A stretch of DNA of 64,000 nucleotides from PALSA-693 sp963834725 (GTDB taxonomy: Bacteria > Actinomycetota > Acidimicrobiia > Acidimicrobiales > Palsa-688). Shown one piece after another: positions 27,277 to 35,874 of this stretch; within the stretch, counting starts at the first letter, position 1, and each line of letters starts with the position of its first letter. A program made the position numbers and the translations under genes. The notes beneath the pieces were generated by a model. That model was not told where the DNA came from. It was given only the letters and a program-made list of their open reading frames with translations, and made no database searches. The stretch lies in assembly GCA_963834725.1 (NCBI GenBank), contig CAWICN010000001.1, forward strand, positions 1,984,001 through 2,048,000, read 5' to 3'.

Positions 27277-28359
27277 TCAGGGCCCGCGGCGACGGCGCCG
27301 GGCCCGTAAGGCTGCGACCGCGCCCACCACCGCGGCGGCAAGGCCAGCGGTGGCGCCGATGACAAGTAGCAGGTTGTAGTTCTGTCGCCGCCCGGGCGGA
27401 AGGTCGTCCCAATGCACTCGCTGGTCGGTAGCTACCAGGGCCTCCTCGCTCGAGTAGTGGGGGCTCCAGCCGGCCGCCTTCAATCGGTCCGGCGCAATGA
27501 CCCATGGATGGATGGCGTAAGCGCGCGCCTCGACGGGAACACCCCGGCGCCACAGCTGCCACGTCCACGCCGCCACAGCGTTGGCGAGCCGCAGCGGCAG
27601 GGTGACCTTGGCCACCCCCCCGGCCAGAGCCCGGGCCGCGTCCTCCTGCACGCCCGTGTCGGGCGCCACGTTGTAGATGCCGGACAGGCGGCGTTCCCAG
27701 GCCAGGACCACCGCATCGGCCAGGTCGTCGACGTGCAGGTATTGCACGGGCCGGTGGCCGTCGCCGGCTCCGGGGGTTCGGGTGGCACCGAGGGCTTCGT
27801 ACAGCGGTTCGACAGATCCCACCGTGACGGTCGGTCGAAGCACCGCCACCCTCGTATCGGGGTGCTCCTCCGCCCACTCGGCGAGAGCACGCTCTGCCTC
27901 CGCTTTCTCCACCGCGTAGGCGAACTCGGGATTGGGCCGCAGCGGAGAGTCTTCGGTCAAGGGGATCTGGTTGTCCGGCCAGGCGCCATACACCGTGGCA
28001 CTCGAGAGATGCACGAGCGTCTCCGGCCGGCTGGTGGCAGCCGCGGCAAGCACCCGATCCAGGGCCCGCCGGTTGGTGAGTCCGGCCGGCTTGATGCCGC
28101 GACCATTCCCGGTGTCGTCGGGCGTCCGCCAGGCCAGATGGATGACCGAGTCGGTGTGCTGGAAGGCGTTGGCGAGGTCGGCATCCGGCCGAGGCGTGAG
28201 GGCCAGGTCGACGATGCGCACATCCAGCTTGCGATTCGACGAATCCGGGGGAACGACGTCTATCCCCACCACCCGGTCGACGTCGCCTCGGGCCGCGAGG
28301 CGGGCTACCACCCGTTGACCGAGCGACCCCGCCACCCCGGTAACGACTACCGTCCGCAC
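27277..28359 (-). CDS. NAD-dependent epimerase/SDR with C-terminal membrane helix
   Basis: A 360-residue extended SDR. The Rossmann motif is VVVTGVAGSLGQRVV, the active-site Ser is in HLSSATVYGAW and the Tyr-x-x-x-Lys reads YAVEKAEAE. VLRPTVTVGSVEPLYEALG and YLHVDDLADAVVLAWE are typical of NAD-dependent sugar epimerase/dehydratase relatives. A C-terminal hydrophobic helix (LLLVIGATAGLAAAVVGAVA) with a basic RARRRRRG tail anchors it to the membrane. GTG 28359 is preferred; a TTG at 28377 is possible. The substrate is unknown. Confidence 0.82.
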   Translation of the reverse strand: MRTVVVTGVAGSLGQRVVARLAARGDVDRVVGIDVVPPDSSNRKLDVRIVDLALTPRPDADLANAFQHTDSVIHLAWRTPDDTGNGRGIKPAGLTNRRALDRVLAAAATSRPETLVHLSSATVYGAWPDNQIPLTEDSPLRPNPEFAYAVEKAEAERALAEWAEEHPDTRVAVLRPTVTVGSVEPLYEALGATRTPGAGDGHRPVQYLHVDDLADAVVLAWERRLSGIYNVAPDTGVQEDAARALAGGVAKVTLPLRLANAVAAWTWQLWRRGVPVEARAYAIHPWVIAPDRLKAAGWSPHYSSEEALVATDQRVHWDDLPPGRRQNYNLLLVIGATAGLAAAVVGAVAALRARRRRRGP

Positions 28360-28417
28360 GGCCCTACGATGCCCCAATGGGTAGGTCGCGGGTCATCACA
28401 CCAGCCAGGGCCGCCTG

Positions 28418-29812
28418 ATGAGCTCGAGCGGGCCCTTCGGAGGCGGTATCCCGTCGGGAGGCGGTGGTCCGTTCGAGGACCTGATGCGCAACCTGGCTCG
28501 CCTGCTGACCAGCCAGGGCCCCCTCAACTGGGAGATCGCCCGGCAGATGGCCCAGTGGGCGGCGACCGGCGGTGAGGCCGAACGCAACCCCGATCCGGTC
28601 GCGCGGGTGCGCATCGAGGAGCTGCTCCGGGTGGCCGAACTGCATATCGGCGAGGCTACCGGCCTGCCGGTGTCGGCCAGCGGTTTGCTCACCGCCCGTG
28701 TGGTGGCACCGAGGGAGTGGGCGCTGCGCACCCTGGACGACTGGAAGCCGCTGCTGGAACGGCTGGCCGGGACCGTGACGGAGTCGCTGCCACCGGCCGG
28801 CGGGCCCGGCGACAGCACCGGTGAGGTGAGCCCGGGGAGCCCCGAAGGCTCCCGGAGCGACCACGGGCCGGGCCAAGGCGACCTGACCGGCCAGAGCGAC
28901 CTGACCGGCCAGAGCGACCTGATTGGCCAGAGCGACCTGACCGGCCAGAGCGACCTCACCGGCCAGATGGGTCCGGCCGGCAGGGCCGGGGGCGGAGGCG
29001 GCTCGGGTGCCAGCTTCGATCCCATGGCCCAACTGTTCGGCAATCTGCCTCAGGTGCTCGGCCCCTTCCTGTTCGGGATGCAGGCCGGATCAATGGTCGG
29101 CCAGCTGGCCTACCGGGCGCTCGGCCAGTACGACCTGCCAATGCCGCGCCCCCGTCGCGACGAGCTCATGGTGGTGTCCGCCACCATTGACGCCTTCGCC
29201 GAGGACTGGTCGCTGGCGGCCGACGACGTTCGGCTCTGGATCTGTCTCCGGGAGGCCACCTACAACGCCGTCCTGGGCCGGCCCCACGTGCGGGCCCGGC
29301 TCGACAGTTTGATCGGCGACTATGTGGGCGCCTTTCACCCCAATCCGCAGTCGCTGGAGGACCGGCTGAGCCAATTCGACCCCACCGACCCGAGCGCCCT
29401 GCAGGCCGCCTTCGGAGACCCCGAGACCTTGCTCGGCGAGTTGCAGAGCGACGAGCAGCGCCGCCTCCAGGTGCCGTTGCGGTCCCTCCTGGCCGCGATA
29501 GCCGGGTACGTCGACCACATCATGGACACGGTCGGCCGGCGACTGATCGGATCGTACGGTCCGTTGACCGAGGCCCTGCGCCGCCGCCGTCTCGAGGAGA
29601 GCGGCGGAACCAAGGTGGTCGGCCAGATGTTCGGGGTGGCGCTGGACGAGTCCAGCTACGAGCGGGGCCAGGCCTTCGTCCGCGGCATTGTCGAGCGGGC
29701 CGGGAGCGAGGGTCTCGAGCGCCTGTGGCGGTCGGAGCGAGAGCTGCCCACACCGCCGGAGCTCGACGCGCCGGGACTCTGGTTGGCGCGGATCGATCTG
29801 CCTGATGGCTGA
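28418..29812 (+). CDS. DUF2342/Zincin_2-like protein (putative zinc-dependent metalloprotease family)
   Basis: A 464-residue protein of the actinobacterial DUF2342 ('putative hydrolase', Zincin_2) family. The N-terminus is Gly-rich, followed by helical segments and a hexapeptide-repeat linker (DLTGQS x5). The conserved core includes QVLGPFLFGMQAGSMVGQLAYRALGQYDLP, and the C-terminal part has DHIMDTVGRRLIGSYGPL. Where many relatives have an E-G-H metal motif before V-M-D, this protein reads LLAAIAGYVDHIMD, so metal binding is doubtful. The function of the family is unknown. Confidence 0.75.
   Translation: MSSSGPFGGGIPSGGGGPFEDLMRNLARLLTSQGPLNWEIARQMAQWAATGGEAERNPDPVARVRIEELLRVAELHIGEATGLPVSASGLLTARVVAPREWALRTLDDWKPLLERLAGTVTESLPPAGGPGDSTGEVSPGSPEGSRSDHGPGQGDLTGQSDLTGQSDLIGQSDLTGQSDLTGQMGPAGRAGGGGGSGASFDPMAQLFGNLPQVLGPFLFGMQAGSMVGQLAYRALGQYDLPMPRPRRDELMVVSATIDAFAEDWSLAADDVRLWICLREATYNAVLGRPHVRARLDSLIGDYVGAFHPNPQSLEDRLSQFDPTDPSALQAAFGDPETLLGELQSDEQRRLQVPLRSLLAAIAGYVDHIMDTVGRRLIGSYGPLTEALRRRRLEESGGTKVVGQMFGVALDESSYERGQAFVRGIVERAGSEGLERLWRSERELPTPPELDAPGLWLARIDLPDG
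28880..28969. repeat. Five 18-bp in-frame repeats (DLTGQS) in the DUF2342-like gene
   Basis: Five 18-bp units of gacctgaccggccagagc, three nearly identical, encode consecutive DLTGQS hexapeptides in the linker between the N-terminal helical region and the Gly-rich junction to the core domain. Confidence 0.9.
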
Positions 29813-29893
29813 CGCCGGCGAATTGGCTGATGGCTGACGCCGGCGAATTGGCTGACGGCTGACGCCGGCGAATTGGCTCACGGCTGACGCCGG
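29803..29893. repeat. 25-bp tandem repeat array at the 3' end of the DUF2342-like gene
   Basis: 3.6 copies of tgatggctgacgccggcgaa plus ttggc start within the last codons of the gene and fill most of the convergent spacer before the response-regulator stop at 29960. Every unit carries an in-frame TGA for the upstream gene, so the array may have grown out of the stop-codon region. Confidence 0.9.
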
Positions 29894-29959
29894 AGCTGGC
29901 GAGGGCGCCGGGCGGCTATCGCGCCGGTTCAGTCGAAAGGCGGCCCCGGCCCCACCGGT

Positions 29960-30664
29960 TTAAGGGCGCAGCGCCTCGAACTTGTAACCCAGGCCGCGGA
30001 TCGTGGTAATCCGGGAGGGGCGGCCAGGGTCGTCCTCGATCTTGGCCCGGAGCCGCTTCACGTGGACATCAAGGGTCTTGGTGTCACCGACATAGTGGGG
30101 ACCCCAGATCCGGTCGATGAGGGTCTCGCGAGTGAGCACCCGCCCGGCGTTGCCCATCAGCAGTTCGAGCAGCTCGAACTCCTTGAGCGGAAGCGGTACC
30201 TGGTCGCCGTTCAGGTGCACTTCGTGGCGAGCCGGATCGAGGCGAAGGCCCCCCACCTCGAGCACCTCACCAACGGGCTCGTCGCTTTCGGCGGTCGGTG
30301 ATCGTCGGAGTACGGCACGCATGCGCGCTACCAGTTCCCGCAATCGGTACGGCTTGGTCACATAGTCGTCGGCCCCGACCTCCAGGCCGACGACCGTGTC
30401 GATCTCGCTGCTCTTGGCGGTAACCATGATGATCGGGACACGGGTTCGCAGCCGCAGCTCCCGGCAGACATCGATCCCCGATTTGTGCGGCAACCAGATG
30501 TCGAGCAGCACCAGGTCGGGGTGGACCCGGTCGAACATGGCGAGGCCCTCGTTCCCGTCGCGGGCCACGTTAACCAGGAATCCCTCCCGCTTCAGGCCGA
30601 CAACCAGCGCCTCGATAAAGGACTCTTCGTCTTCGATGAGCAAAACGCTGGGCGGGTCAGGCAC
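29960..30664 (-). CDS. OmpR/PhoB-family response regulator (RegX3/PhoP type)
   Basis: A 234-residue response regulator. The receiver domain has the acidic pair in LLIEDEESF, the phosphoacceptor Asp in LVLLDIWLP, the Thr in IIMVTAKSS and the Lys in YVTKPY. A winged-helix DNA-binding domain ends in VHVKRLRAKIEDDPGRPS and TIRGLGYKF. The GTG at 30664 overlaps the end of the kinase gene by 8 bases, so the kinase-regulator pair is co-translated. Its position beside phoU and pstSCAB makes it the likely phosphate-starvation regulator. Confidence 0.88.
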   Translation of the reverse strand: MPDPPSVLLIEDEESFIEALVVGLKREGFLVNVARDGNEGLAMFDRVHPDLVLLDIWLPHKSGIDVCRELRLRTRVPIIMVTAKSSEIDTVVGLEVGADDYVTKPYRLRELVARMRAVLRRSPTAESDEPVGEVLEVGGLRLDPARHEVHLNGDQVPLPLKEFELLELLMGNAGRVLTRETLIDRIWGPHYVGDTKTLDVHVKRLRAKIEDDPGRPSRITTIRGLGYKFEALRP

Positions 30665-31934
30665 CTGGCTGTCCTCCGCCGGAGCGGCGATCGGCGGCAG
30701 CGCCGCCTGGTGACGCCGGCTCGTCAGGATTGCCCTCTTCGGCTGCAGGGACAGCACCGTTGTCGGGATCCGTCGGGAACGCCGCCAGGCTGTGAGCCGG
30801 GAGGCTCAGGGTGAAGGTCGATCCCGACCCCTCGAGTGACTCGACCCGGATCGAGCCGGAATGGTTGGCCGCGACATGACGAACGATCGACAGCCCGAGA
30901 CCGGTGCCGCCTGTCAACCGGGACCGGGCCCGGTCCACCCGGTAGAAGCGCTCGAAGATCCGCTCCATATCGCGGGCGGGAATCCCCACTCCCTCGTCGA
31001 TCACAGCGATCTCCACGATGGGGCCGTCGGACCGGACCCGGACCTGCACCAGGGAGCCGGACTCCGAGTATTTGATGGCGTTGTCCACCAGGTTGCTGAC
31101 GGCCGACACGAGATCCCTCCGGTCGCCGGGCACAGCCAGGTGCCGGGGCGGGTCGTCGACCTCGAGCCGGATGCCAGAGCTTGATGCGACCGGCTGCAAG
31201 GCCTCGACGGCCTCGCCGACGACGACGGTGAGGGGGACCATCTCCCGGCGGGGGGACTCGTTGACCTCTATCCGGGACAGATCGAGCAGGTCGTCGATGA
31301 TGCGACCCAACCGTTCCGCCTCGGCGGCGACTCGCTTGGCCAGCCGATCGACGACCAGAGGGTCGTCTTCGCCCTCGAGGGTCTCCGCGAGCAGGCTCAG
31401 GGCGCCGACCGGCGTTTTCAGCTCATGGCTGACGTTGGCGACGAAATCCCGCCGGATGGCCTCCAATCGGTGCCGGTCGGAGGCATCCTGGACGATGCCG
31501 ACCGCGCCGCCCGGCTGGGCCGGACCGGACAGCGGGTAGGCCCTGATGATCAGGCGACGCGGCGCGGGAACCATGAGCTCGAGGTTGCGCTCGGGGTACT
31601 CGCCGTCGAGGGCCAGCTGAAGCACTTCCGTGACCGCTTGCTCGGCCAGAATCGCGTCCGAGGAGACCGCCAGGTGACGCGCTGCCGTGTGATTGCGAAA
31701 CACGATCTCGCCGAGCTCGTCACAGATGATCACTCCCTCTTCGACCTGGTTCAGCGCGGCCCGCAAGTGGCCAACCATGACCGCGTTGTCACTGAACGCG
31801 TCGGCAGTGAAAAACGCCCCCGCCCTGTTCGGTCCTTGCTCCGCCTCCACCGCCCCCCCTTCGACATCAGCCCCGGGTGTCGGGACGCCCGGCGGGGCAG
31901 GACCCCGTTTTCGAGCCGGGCGGTACTGGATCAC
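30657..31934 (-). CDS. PhoR/SenX3-like sensor histidine kinase lacking a membrane segment
   Basis: A 425-residue kinase with a PAS domain (LNQVEEGVIICDELGEIVFRN), HisKA with the phosphoacceptor His in VSHELKTPVGAL, and HATPase_c motifs N (NLVDNAIKYS), G1 (DEGVGIPARD) and G2 (GGTGLGLSIV). The C-terminal about 50 residues are a low-complexity Pro/Ala/Gly tail. Unlike SenX3 or PhoR, there is no hydrophobic segment before the PAS domain. The frame upstream of the GTG at 31934 has no membrane-like sequence, so it appears soluble or is mis-started. It probably senses phosphate through PstB/PhoU contact, as inferred for the family. Confidence 0.85.
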   Translation of the reverse strand: MIQYRPARKRGPAPPGVPTPGADVEGGAVEAEQGPNRAGAFFTADAFSDNAVMVGHLRAALNQVEEGVIICDELGEIVFRNHTAARHLAVSSDAILAEQAVTEVLQLALDGEYPERNLELMVPAPRRLIIRAYPLSGPAQPGGAVGIVQDASDRHRLEAIRRDFVANVSHELKTPVGALSLLAETLEGEDDPLVVDRLAKRVAAEAERLGRIIDDLLDLSRIEVNESPRREMVPLTVVVGEAVEALQPVASSSGIRLEVDDPPRHLAVPGDRRDLVSAVSNLVDNAIKYSESGSLVQVRVRSDGPIVEIAVIDEGVGIPARDMERIFERFYRVDRARSRLTGGTGLGLSIVRHVAANHSGSIRVESLEGSGSTFTLSLPAHSLAAFPTDPDNGAVPAAEEGNPDEPASPGGAAADRRSGGGQPGA

Positions 31935-32274
31935 CAGGTCGCGCTCCGGGGCCGGGCCAGAGCCTGGGCCGGGATGTTGTACCGGTCGGCACCCGGGGAG
32001 AGTAGGCAGGCGCTGATTTCAACCATTGGTCACCGCGATCGATAGTAAGTCATCATCCGGGGAAGCAGAGCGGCATCCCGATACATGGACATACATGGAC
32101 GCGACGAAGCGTAGAAGGCCGGTGTGACTCGATGGCCCGATTCGCGTAGCCACGGTATGAACTCTGAGTGAAGTTTCAACCAACGGACCGGGCCACGAGG
32201 CTCAAGTTCTGGCTACGAAGCGGGCCGCGCCGGCCACCGCCGGCCGGTTGCAGGGGCCAATCTAAGCTGGACCT
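31935..32274. promoter_or_regulatory. Divergent phoR-phoU control region with a 10-bp tandem duplication
   Basis: This 340-bp gap separates the kinase from phoU and contains no gene. A perfect tandem duplication atacatggac/atacatggac lies at 32081-32100. Direct repeats of about 11 bp are how PhoP-type regulators bind, so this could be an autoregulatory site, but the bases do not match the GTTCACC-like Pho box consensus. Function is inference. Confidence 0.3.
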
Positions 32275-32985
32275 ATGGCGGGTAATGATCCAGATCTGGA
32301 CGAGCGAATGGTCAGCGCTCCATCTTCGCCGAGGGAGCTACGCCGCGACTACCACGACCGGGTCGCGACCCTGCGGACCGGAAGCATCGCCATCGTCGCG
32401 GATGCCGTGGCGGCAACACGCGATGCCACCGCTGCTCTCCTCGACGCCGATGTCGCTGCGGCCAAACTTGCCGCGATCGCAGCAACCGCAGGGAGGGACC
32501 CGGTGGTCCAGGTGGAGACCGAGGTCCTGGATCTCCTGGCGCTGGAGTCGCCCGTCGCCCGTGACCTGCGGATCATTCTGACGTCCCGGGATATTGCCCA
32601 GATTGGCGAACTGTGCCTGGGCCTGTGCCTGACGCTGGCGAGACGGGCCCGTCGGGCCCATGAAGTCCTGATCGGCGACCTGCGCCTCATGGTCAACGAC
32701 ATCGGGGACCAGACCGCCGACCTGCTCGGTCGAGCCAACGGGGCCTGGTCGGCGATCGACGCCGAAGCGGCCATGGTGGTCATCAACCGCGTCCGGATCT
32801 CCCGCCAGTTGCAGACCAGATTCTTCGCCGAGCTGGTGCGTCTGCGAGAGGTACCGGTCCACGCTGCTGTCGATCTCGGGCTGGCGGTACGGGTCTACGA
32901 GCGGCTCACCGATCATGCCGCCGACATCGCCGTCCGTGTCATCTTCGCGGCCACCGGCAATCAGCCGAAGCGGCCCGCCACGTAA
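32275..32985 (+). CDS. phoU: PhoU phosphate signalling regulator
   Basis: A 236-residue PhoU with the two-fold three-helix repeat. The first half ends LESPVARDLRIILTSRDIAQIGELCLG and the second VPVHAAVDLGLAVRVYERLTDHAADIAVRVIF, which carries the metal-binding E-R-x-x-D-H-x-x-D-I motif. PhoU couples the Pst transporter to the sensor kinase and represses the Pho response when phosphate is ample. The last 25 bases overlap the 3' end of the convergent pstB, an odd arrangement since phoU is usually the last gene of the pst operon; mutual antisense effects are possible. Confidence 0.9.
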   Translation: MAGNDPDLDERMVSAPSSPRELRRDYHDRVATLRTGSIAIVADAVAATRDATAALLDADVAAAKLAAIAATAGRDPVVQVETEVLDLLALESPVARDLRIILTSRDIAQIGELCLGLCLTLARRARRAHEVLIGDLRLMVNDIGDQTADLLGRANGAWSAIDAEAAMVVINRVRISRQLQTRFFAELVRLREVPVHAAVDLGLAVRVYERLTDHAADIAVRVIFAATGNQPKRPAT

Positions 32986-33881
32986 TCGTCGGTGCGCGCG
33001 TCGGTGGGTGACGTGAAGATGCGCTCGGTCGGCCCGACCTCGACGAGCACGCCGGTTCGCGTCCCCTCCTCGATGTCGACGGTGAAGAAAGCCGTACGGT
33101 CGGAGACCCGCGACGCTTGCTGCATGTTGTGGGTCACCACCACGATGCTGTAGTCCTTCTTCAGCTCGAGCATGAGCTCCTCGATCCGAAGGGTGGCGAG
33201 CGGGTCCAACGCCGACGCTGGCTCGTCCATCAGGATCACGTCCGGGCGGAGAGCGATGGCTCGGGCGATGCACAGCCGCTGCTGCTGGCCGCCGGACAGG
33301 CTGAAGGCGTTGTCCTTCAACTTGTCCTTCACCTCGTCCCATAGCGCCGCCCGGGTCAGGCACTCCTCCACCAGGTCGCCCATGTTGACCTTCATGCCGT
33401 TGACCTTCGGCGCAATTGCGATGTTGTCGTAGATCGACTTCGGGAAAGGGTTGGGCCGCTGGAACACCATGCCGATACGCCGGCGGATCTCGATGGCACG
33501 GACATCCGGTGCGTACAGCGACCTACCGTCGAATTTGATCTGCCCCTCATGGCGCGTGCCGGGTATCAGATCGTTCAGCCGGTTGAGGCAGCGAAGGAAG
33601 GTCGTCTTCCCGCACCCGGATGGGCCGATCAACGCCGTCACCTCATTGCGATTGATCATCAGGCTCACGTCGTCCAGCGCCTGGACGGGACCGTAGAAGA
33701 ACTTGAGGTGCTCGATCTGGAAGACCGGGTCGGCGGCGGATGTGGAATTGTCCACGCCGGCGGTCCGGGACACCGGTACCCGGTCGGCGATGGCCACCAC
33801 GGACTCTTTAGAGTTGGGCGGGGACTCTTTAGAGTTGGGCGGGGATTGGCCAGTCGTGGCTCGTTGCGTCAATTCAGGCAC
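32961..33881 (-). CDS. pstB: Phosphate ABC transporter ATP-binding protein PstB
   Basis: A 306-residue PstB. It has Walker A GPSGCGKTT, the typical PstB LRCLNRLNDLIPGTRHEG, Q-loop VFQRPNPFPKSIYDN, signature LSGGQQQRLCIARAIA, Walker B VILMDEPASALDP and H-loop VVTHNMQQASR. A non-conserved N-terminal extension of about 45 residues carries a perfect duplication PPNSKES/PPNSKES. It is the last gene of the pstSCAB order, 45 bp after pstA, and energises phosphate import. Confidence 0.95.
   Translation of the reverse strand: MPELTQRATTGQSPPNSKESPPNSKESVVAIADRVPVSRTAGVDNSTSAADPVFQIEHLKFFYGPVQALDDVSLMINRNEVTALIGPSGCGKTTFLRCLNRLNDLIPGTRHEGQIKFDGRSLYAPDVRAIEIRRRIGMVFQRPNPFPKSIYDNIAIAPKVNGMKVNMGDLVEECLTRAALWDEVKDKLKDNAFSLSGGQQQRLCIARAIALRPDVILMDEPASALDPLATLRIEELMLELKKDYSIVVVTHNMQQASRVSDRTAFFTVDIEEGTRTGVLVEVGPTERIFTSPTDARTDDYVAGRFG
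33801..33842. repeat. Perfect 21-bp duplication in the pstB N-terminus
   Basis: Two identical 21-bp copies encode the heptapeptide PPNSKES twice in the unconserved leader of PstB. Perfect identity indicates a very recent duplication. Confidence 0.95.
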
Positions 33882-33926
33882 AGATCATCTCACCTCGCTG
33901 ATGTTCATTGCCCCGCGAGAGCGCTC

Positions 33927-34775
33927 TCACAGCGACATCAGCGCCGTGCTGCGCCGAGCCCTCCGGGACACCAATCGACCGATGGTGATCAGGATGACGA
34001 GGATCACGAGGCTCGCCAACCCGGCCGCCGCCGCTGTGGCATGGGCCCGCGCCCCGGGCAGGGTCAGATTGGTGTAGGTGACGTTGGTCAGGTACGGGAC
34101 TTGACGATGGAAGAGCTGCAGACCCGGATTTCTGTCGGTGAAGCCGGCCGTGAAGAGCAGGGGAGCCAGTTCTCCGGTCGAGATCGCCATGGCAAGGATC
34201 AGGCCATTCAGGATGGCCGGGAGGGCCACCGGCAGCGTCACCCGGCGCAGAATTGAAGTTCGCGGCATGCCGAGACCCGCCGAACCCTCCCGCAGCGAGG
34301 TCGGGACCTGACGCATGGCAACCTCCGTGGTCTTCACGATGTACGGAAGGACCAGGACCGACAACACCAGCAGGGCGGCCAGGAGCGAGTAACCCCAGTG
34401 GAAGGCCACCACGAGGGTCACGTAGCCCACGTAGCCGATGACGATCGACGGCACGCCGGCGAGAACCTCGGAGAAGAACCGCAGGATTCGGGCCACCCGA
34501 CCGTCTTCCGCGAACTCGGCGAGCCAGATCCCCGCGGCGACGCCGACCGTACCGGCGATGATCAGCACGCCGAGCAGTAACAGCAGGGTGCCGAGGATGG
34601 CGTTCTGGATACCTATGCCGTTGGTGCGCCGAGTGAGCAGCGACCATCCGAGTGCGGGGAACGCCTGATGAAACACGCTGATGATGATCGAGATCGACGG
34701 GGCGCAGATCAGAAGAAAAGCCAGACCGCACAACCCCCAGAACAGCCGATCTCGTGCGAAGCGACGACCGCTCAT
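33927..34775 (-). CDS. pstA: Phosphate ABC transporter permease PstA
   Basis: A 282-residue inner-membrane permease with about six helices. It has the PstA-typical GIWLAEFAEDGR, GVPSIVIGYVGYVTLV and the cytoplasmic EAA-like loop TTEVAMRQVPTSLREGSAGLG. IGTLLLL-type helices precede it, and NVTYTNLTLPGARAHATAAAAG is typical near the C-terminus. It starts 9 bp after the pstC stop and pairs with PstC to form the phosphate channel. Confidence 0.93.
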   Translation of the reverse strand: MSGRRFARDRLFWGLCGLAFLLICAPSISIIISVFHQAFPALGWSLLTRRTNGIGIQNAILGTLLLLLGVLIIAGTVGVAAGIWLAEFAEDGRVARILRFFSEVLAGVPSIVIGYVGYVTLVVAFHWGYSLLAALLVLSVLVLPYIVKTTEVAMRQVPTSLREGSAGLGMPRTSILRRVTLPVALPAILNGLILAMAISTGELAPLLFTAGFTDRNPGLQLFHRQVPYLTNVTYTNLTLPGARAHATAAAAGLASLVILVILITIGRLVSRRARRSTALMSL

Positions 34776-34784
34776 CCTGGGCCC

Positions 34785-35849
34785 CTAGATCCCCGGGCCG
34801 ACCGGGAGGCCGACAGATGTATAGCGGCTGGCGAACCAGCGACCGAGGAAGTTGGTCACCAGGCTGATGACGAGCAGGATCAAGCCGAGCTCGGCCAGGG
34901 CGTGCACCCCCATCCCCGTGGAATCGGTGAGGGCCCCGTCCAGGAAGGCGGCGATGGTGGCCGCCATGCTCGAGAAGGGGGCAAAGATGCTGTGCGGGTA
35001 GATGTTGAGGGCGTTGCCGCTGATGACCAGGACGGCGATGGTTTCACCGAGGGCGCGCGCCCAGCCCAGCACTGCGGCCGCGATGACCCCGGTACGTATG
35101 TACGGGAAGGTCACATAGCGCACTGTCTCGGAGGACGTGAGCGCGAGCGCGGTTGCTCCCTCTTTGGTGATCGGTGGGACCGAACGAACCAGCTCGCGGG
35201 TGATCGACGCGATGATTGGGAAGATCATCACCGACAGTACGACGGAAGCCGTGAGGAGGCCCTCACCCGCCCCTGTGGGGCCGCCCAGCCACGGGATGTG
35301 AAGGGCGGCCATCCACTCGAACACCGTGCGGGAAAGGAACGGACCGAGGGTGTAGATGCCCCACAGCCCGAAGATGATGCTCGGGATACCCGCCAGGATC
35401 TCGAGAAACACGCTGAGCGGACCCTGAAGGCGGGCAGGCATCTTTTCGACCAGAAGGATGGCGCCGCCCACCGCGACCGGCACGGCCAGCACCAGGGCGA
35501 TCAGCGACGAGACCAGCGTGCCGAATACGAGCGGCAGGATGCCGTAGTGGGCACCGTGGGCCGCCTTAAAGCCGTGGCGAACCTCCGATGTTCCCCCGTA
35601 GAGGTTGCCGAGGGTGAAGGTCCTGGTGGTGAAGAACCCCCACCCGTTGAAGACGATGGACGGGTAAGCGGACTCGAGCATCTCCCAGGCCAGGAAGGCC
35701 AGCGCCAGAGCGGGGAGGATGGCTGCCACTGCCAGAACGGCGCGCAGGACCCGGTCTCGCCCGGTGAGCTCCGAACGGCGCCGGGCCCGCGCCGACAGGC
35801 GAGGGCTCAGCTCCGCAGGAGCGGTGGATCGGTCGATGGTTGCGGTCAC
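34785..35849 (-). CDS. pstC: Phosphate ABC transporter permease PstC
   Basis: A 354-residue permease. A cytoplasmic Arg-rich N-terminus leads into helix 1 (VLAVAAILPALALAFLAWEM). The family sequences NGWGFFTTRTFTLGNLYGG, EILAGIPSIIFGLWGIYTLGPF and the EAA loop TRELVRSVPPITKEGATALALTSSETVRYV are present. It follows pstS by 25 bp. An acidic loop in the C-terminal half faces PstA. Confidence 0.93.
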   Translation of the reverse strand: MTATIDRSTAPAELSPRLSARARRRSELTGRDRVLRAVLAVAAILPALALAFLAWEMLESAYPSIVFNGWGFFTTRTFTLGNLYGGTSEVRHGFKAAHGAHYGILPLVFGTLVSSLIALVLAVPVAVGGAILLVEKMPARLQGPLSVFLEILAGIPSIIFGLWGIYTLGPFLSRTVFEWMAALHIPWLGGPTGAGEGLLTASVVLSVMIFPIIASITRELVRSVPPITKEGATALALTSSETVRYVTFPYIRTGVIAAAVLGWARALGETIAVLVISGNALNIYPHSIFAPFSSMAATIAAFLDGALTDSTGMGVHALAELGLILLVISLVTNFLGRWFASRYTSVGLPVGPGI

Positions 35850-35874
35850 GGCGAATACGGCATGGGAGGTGCGA

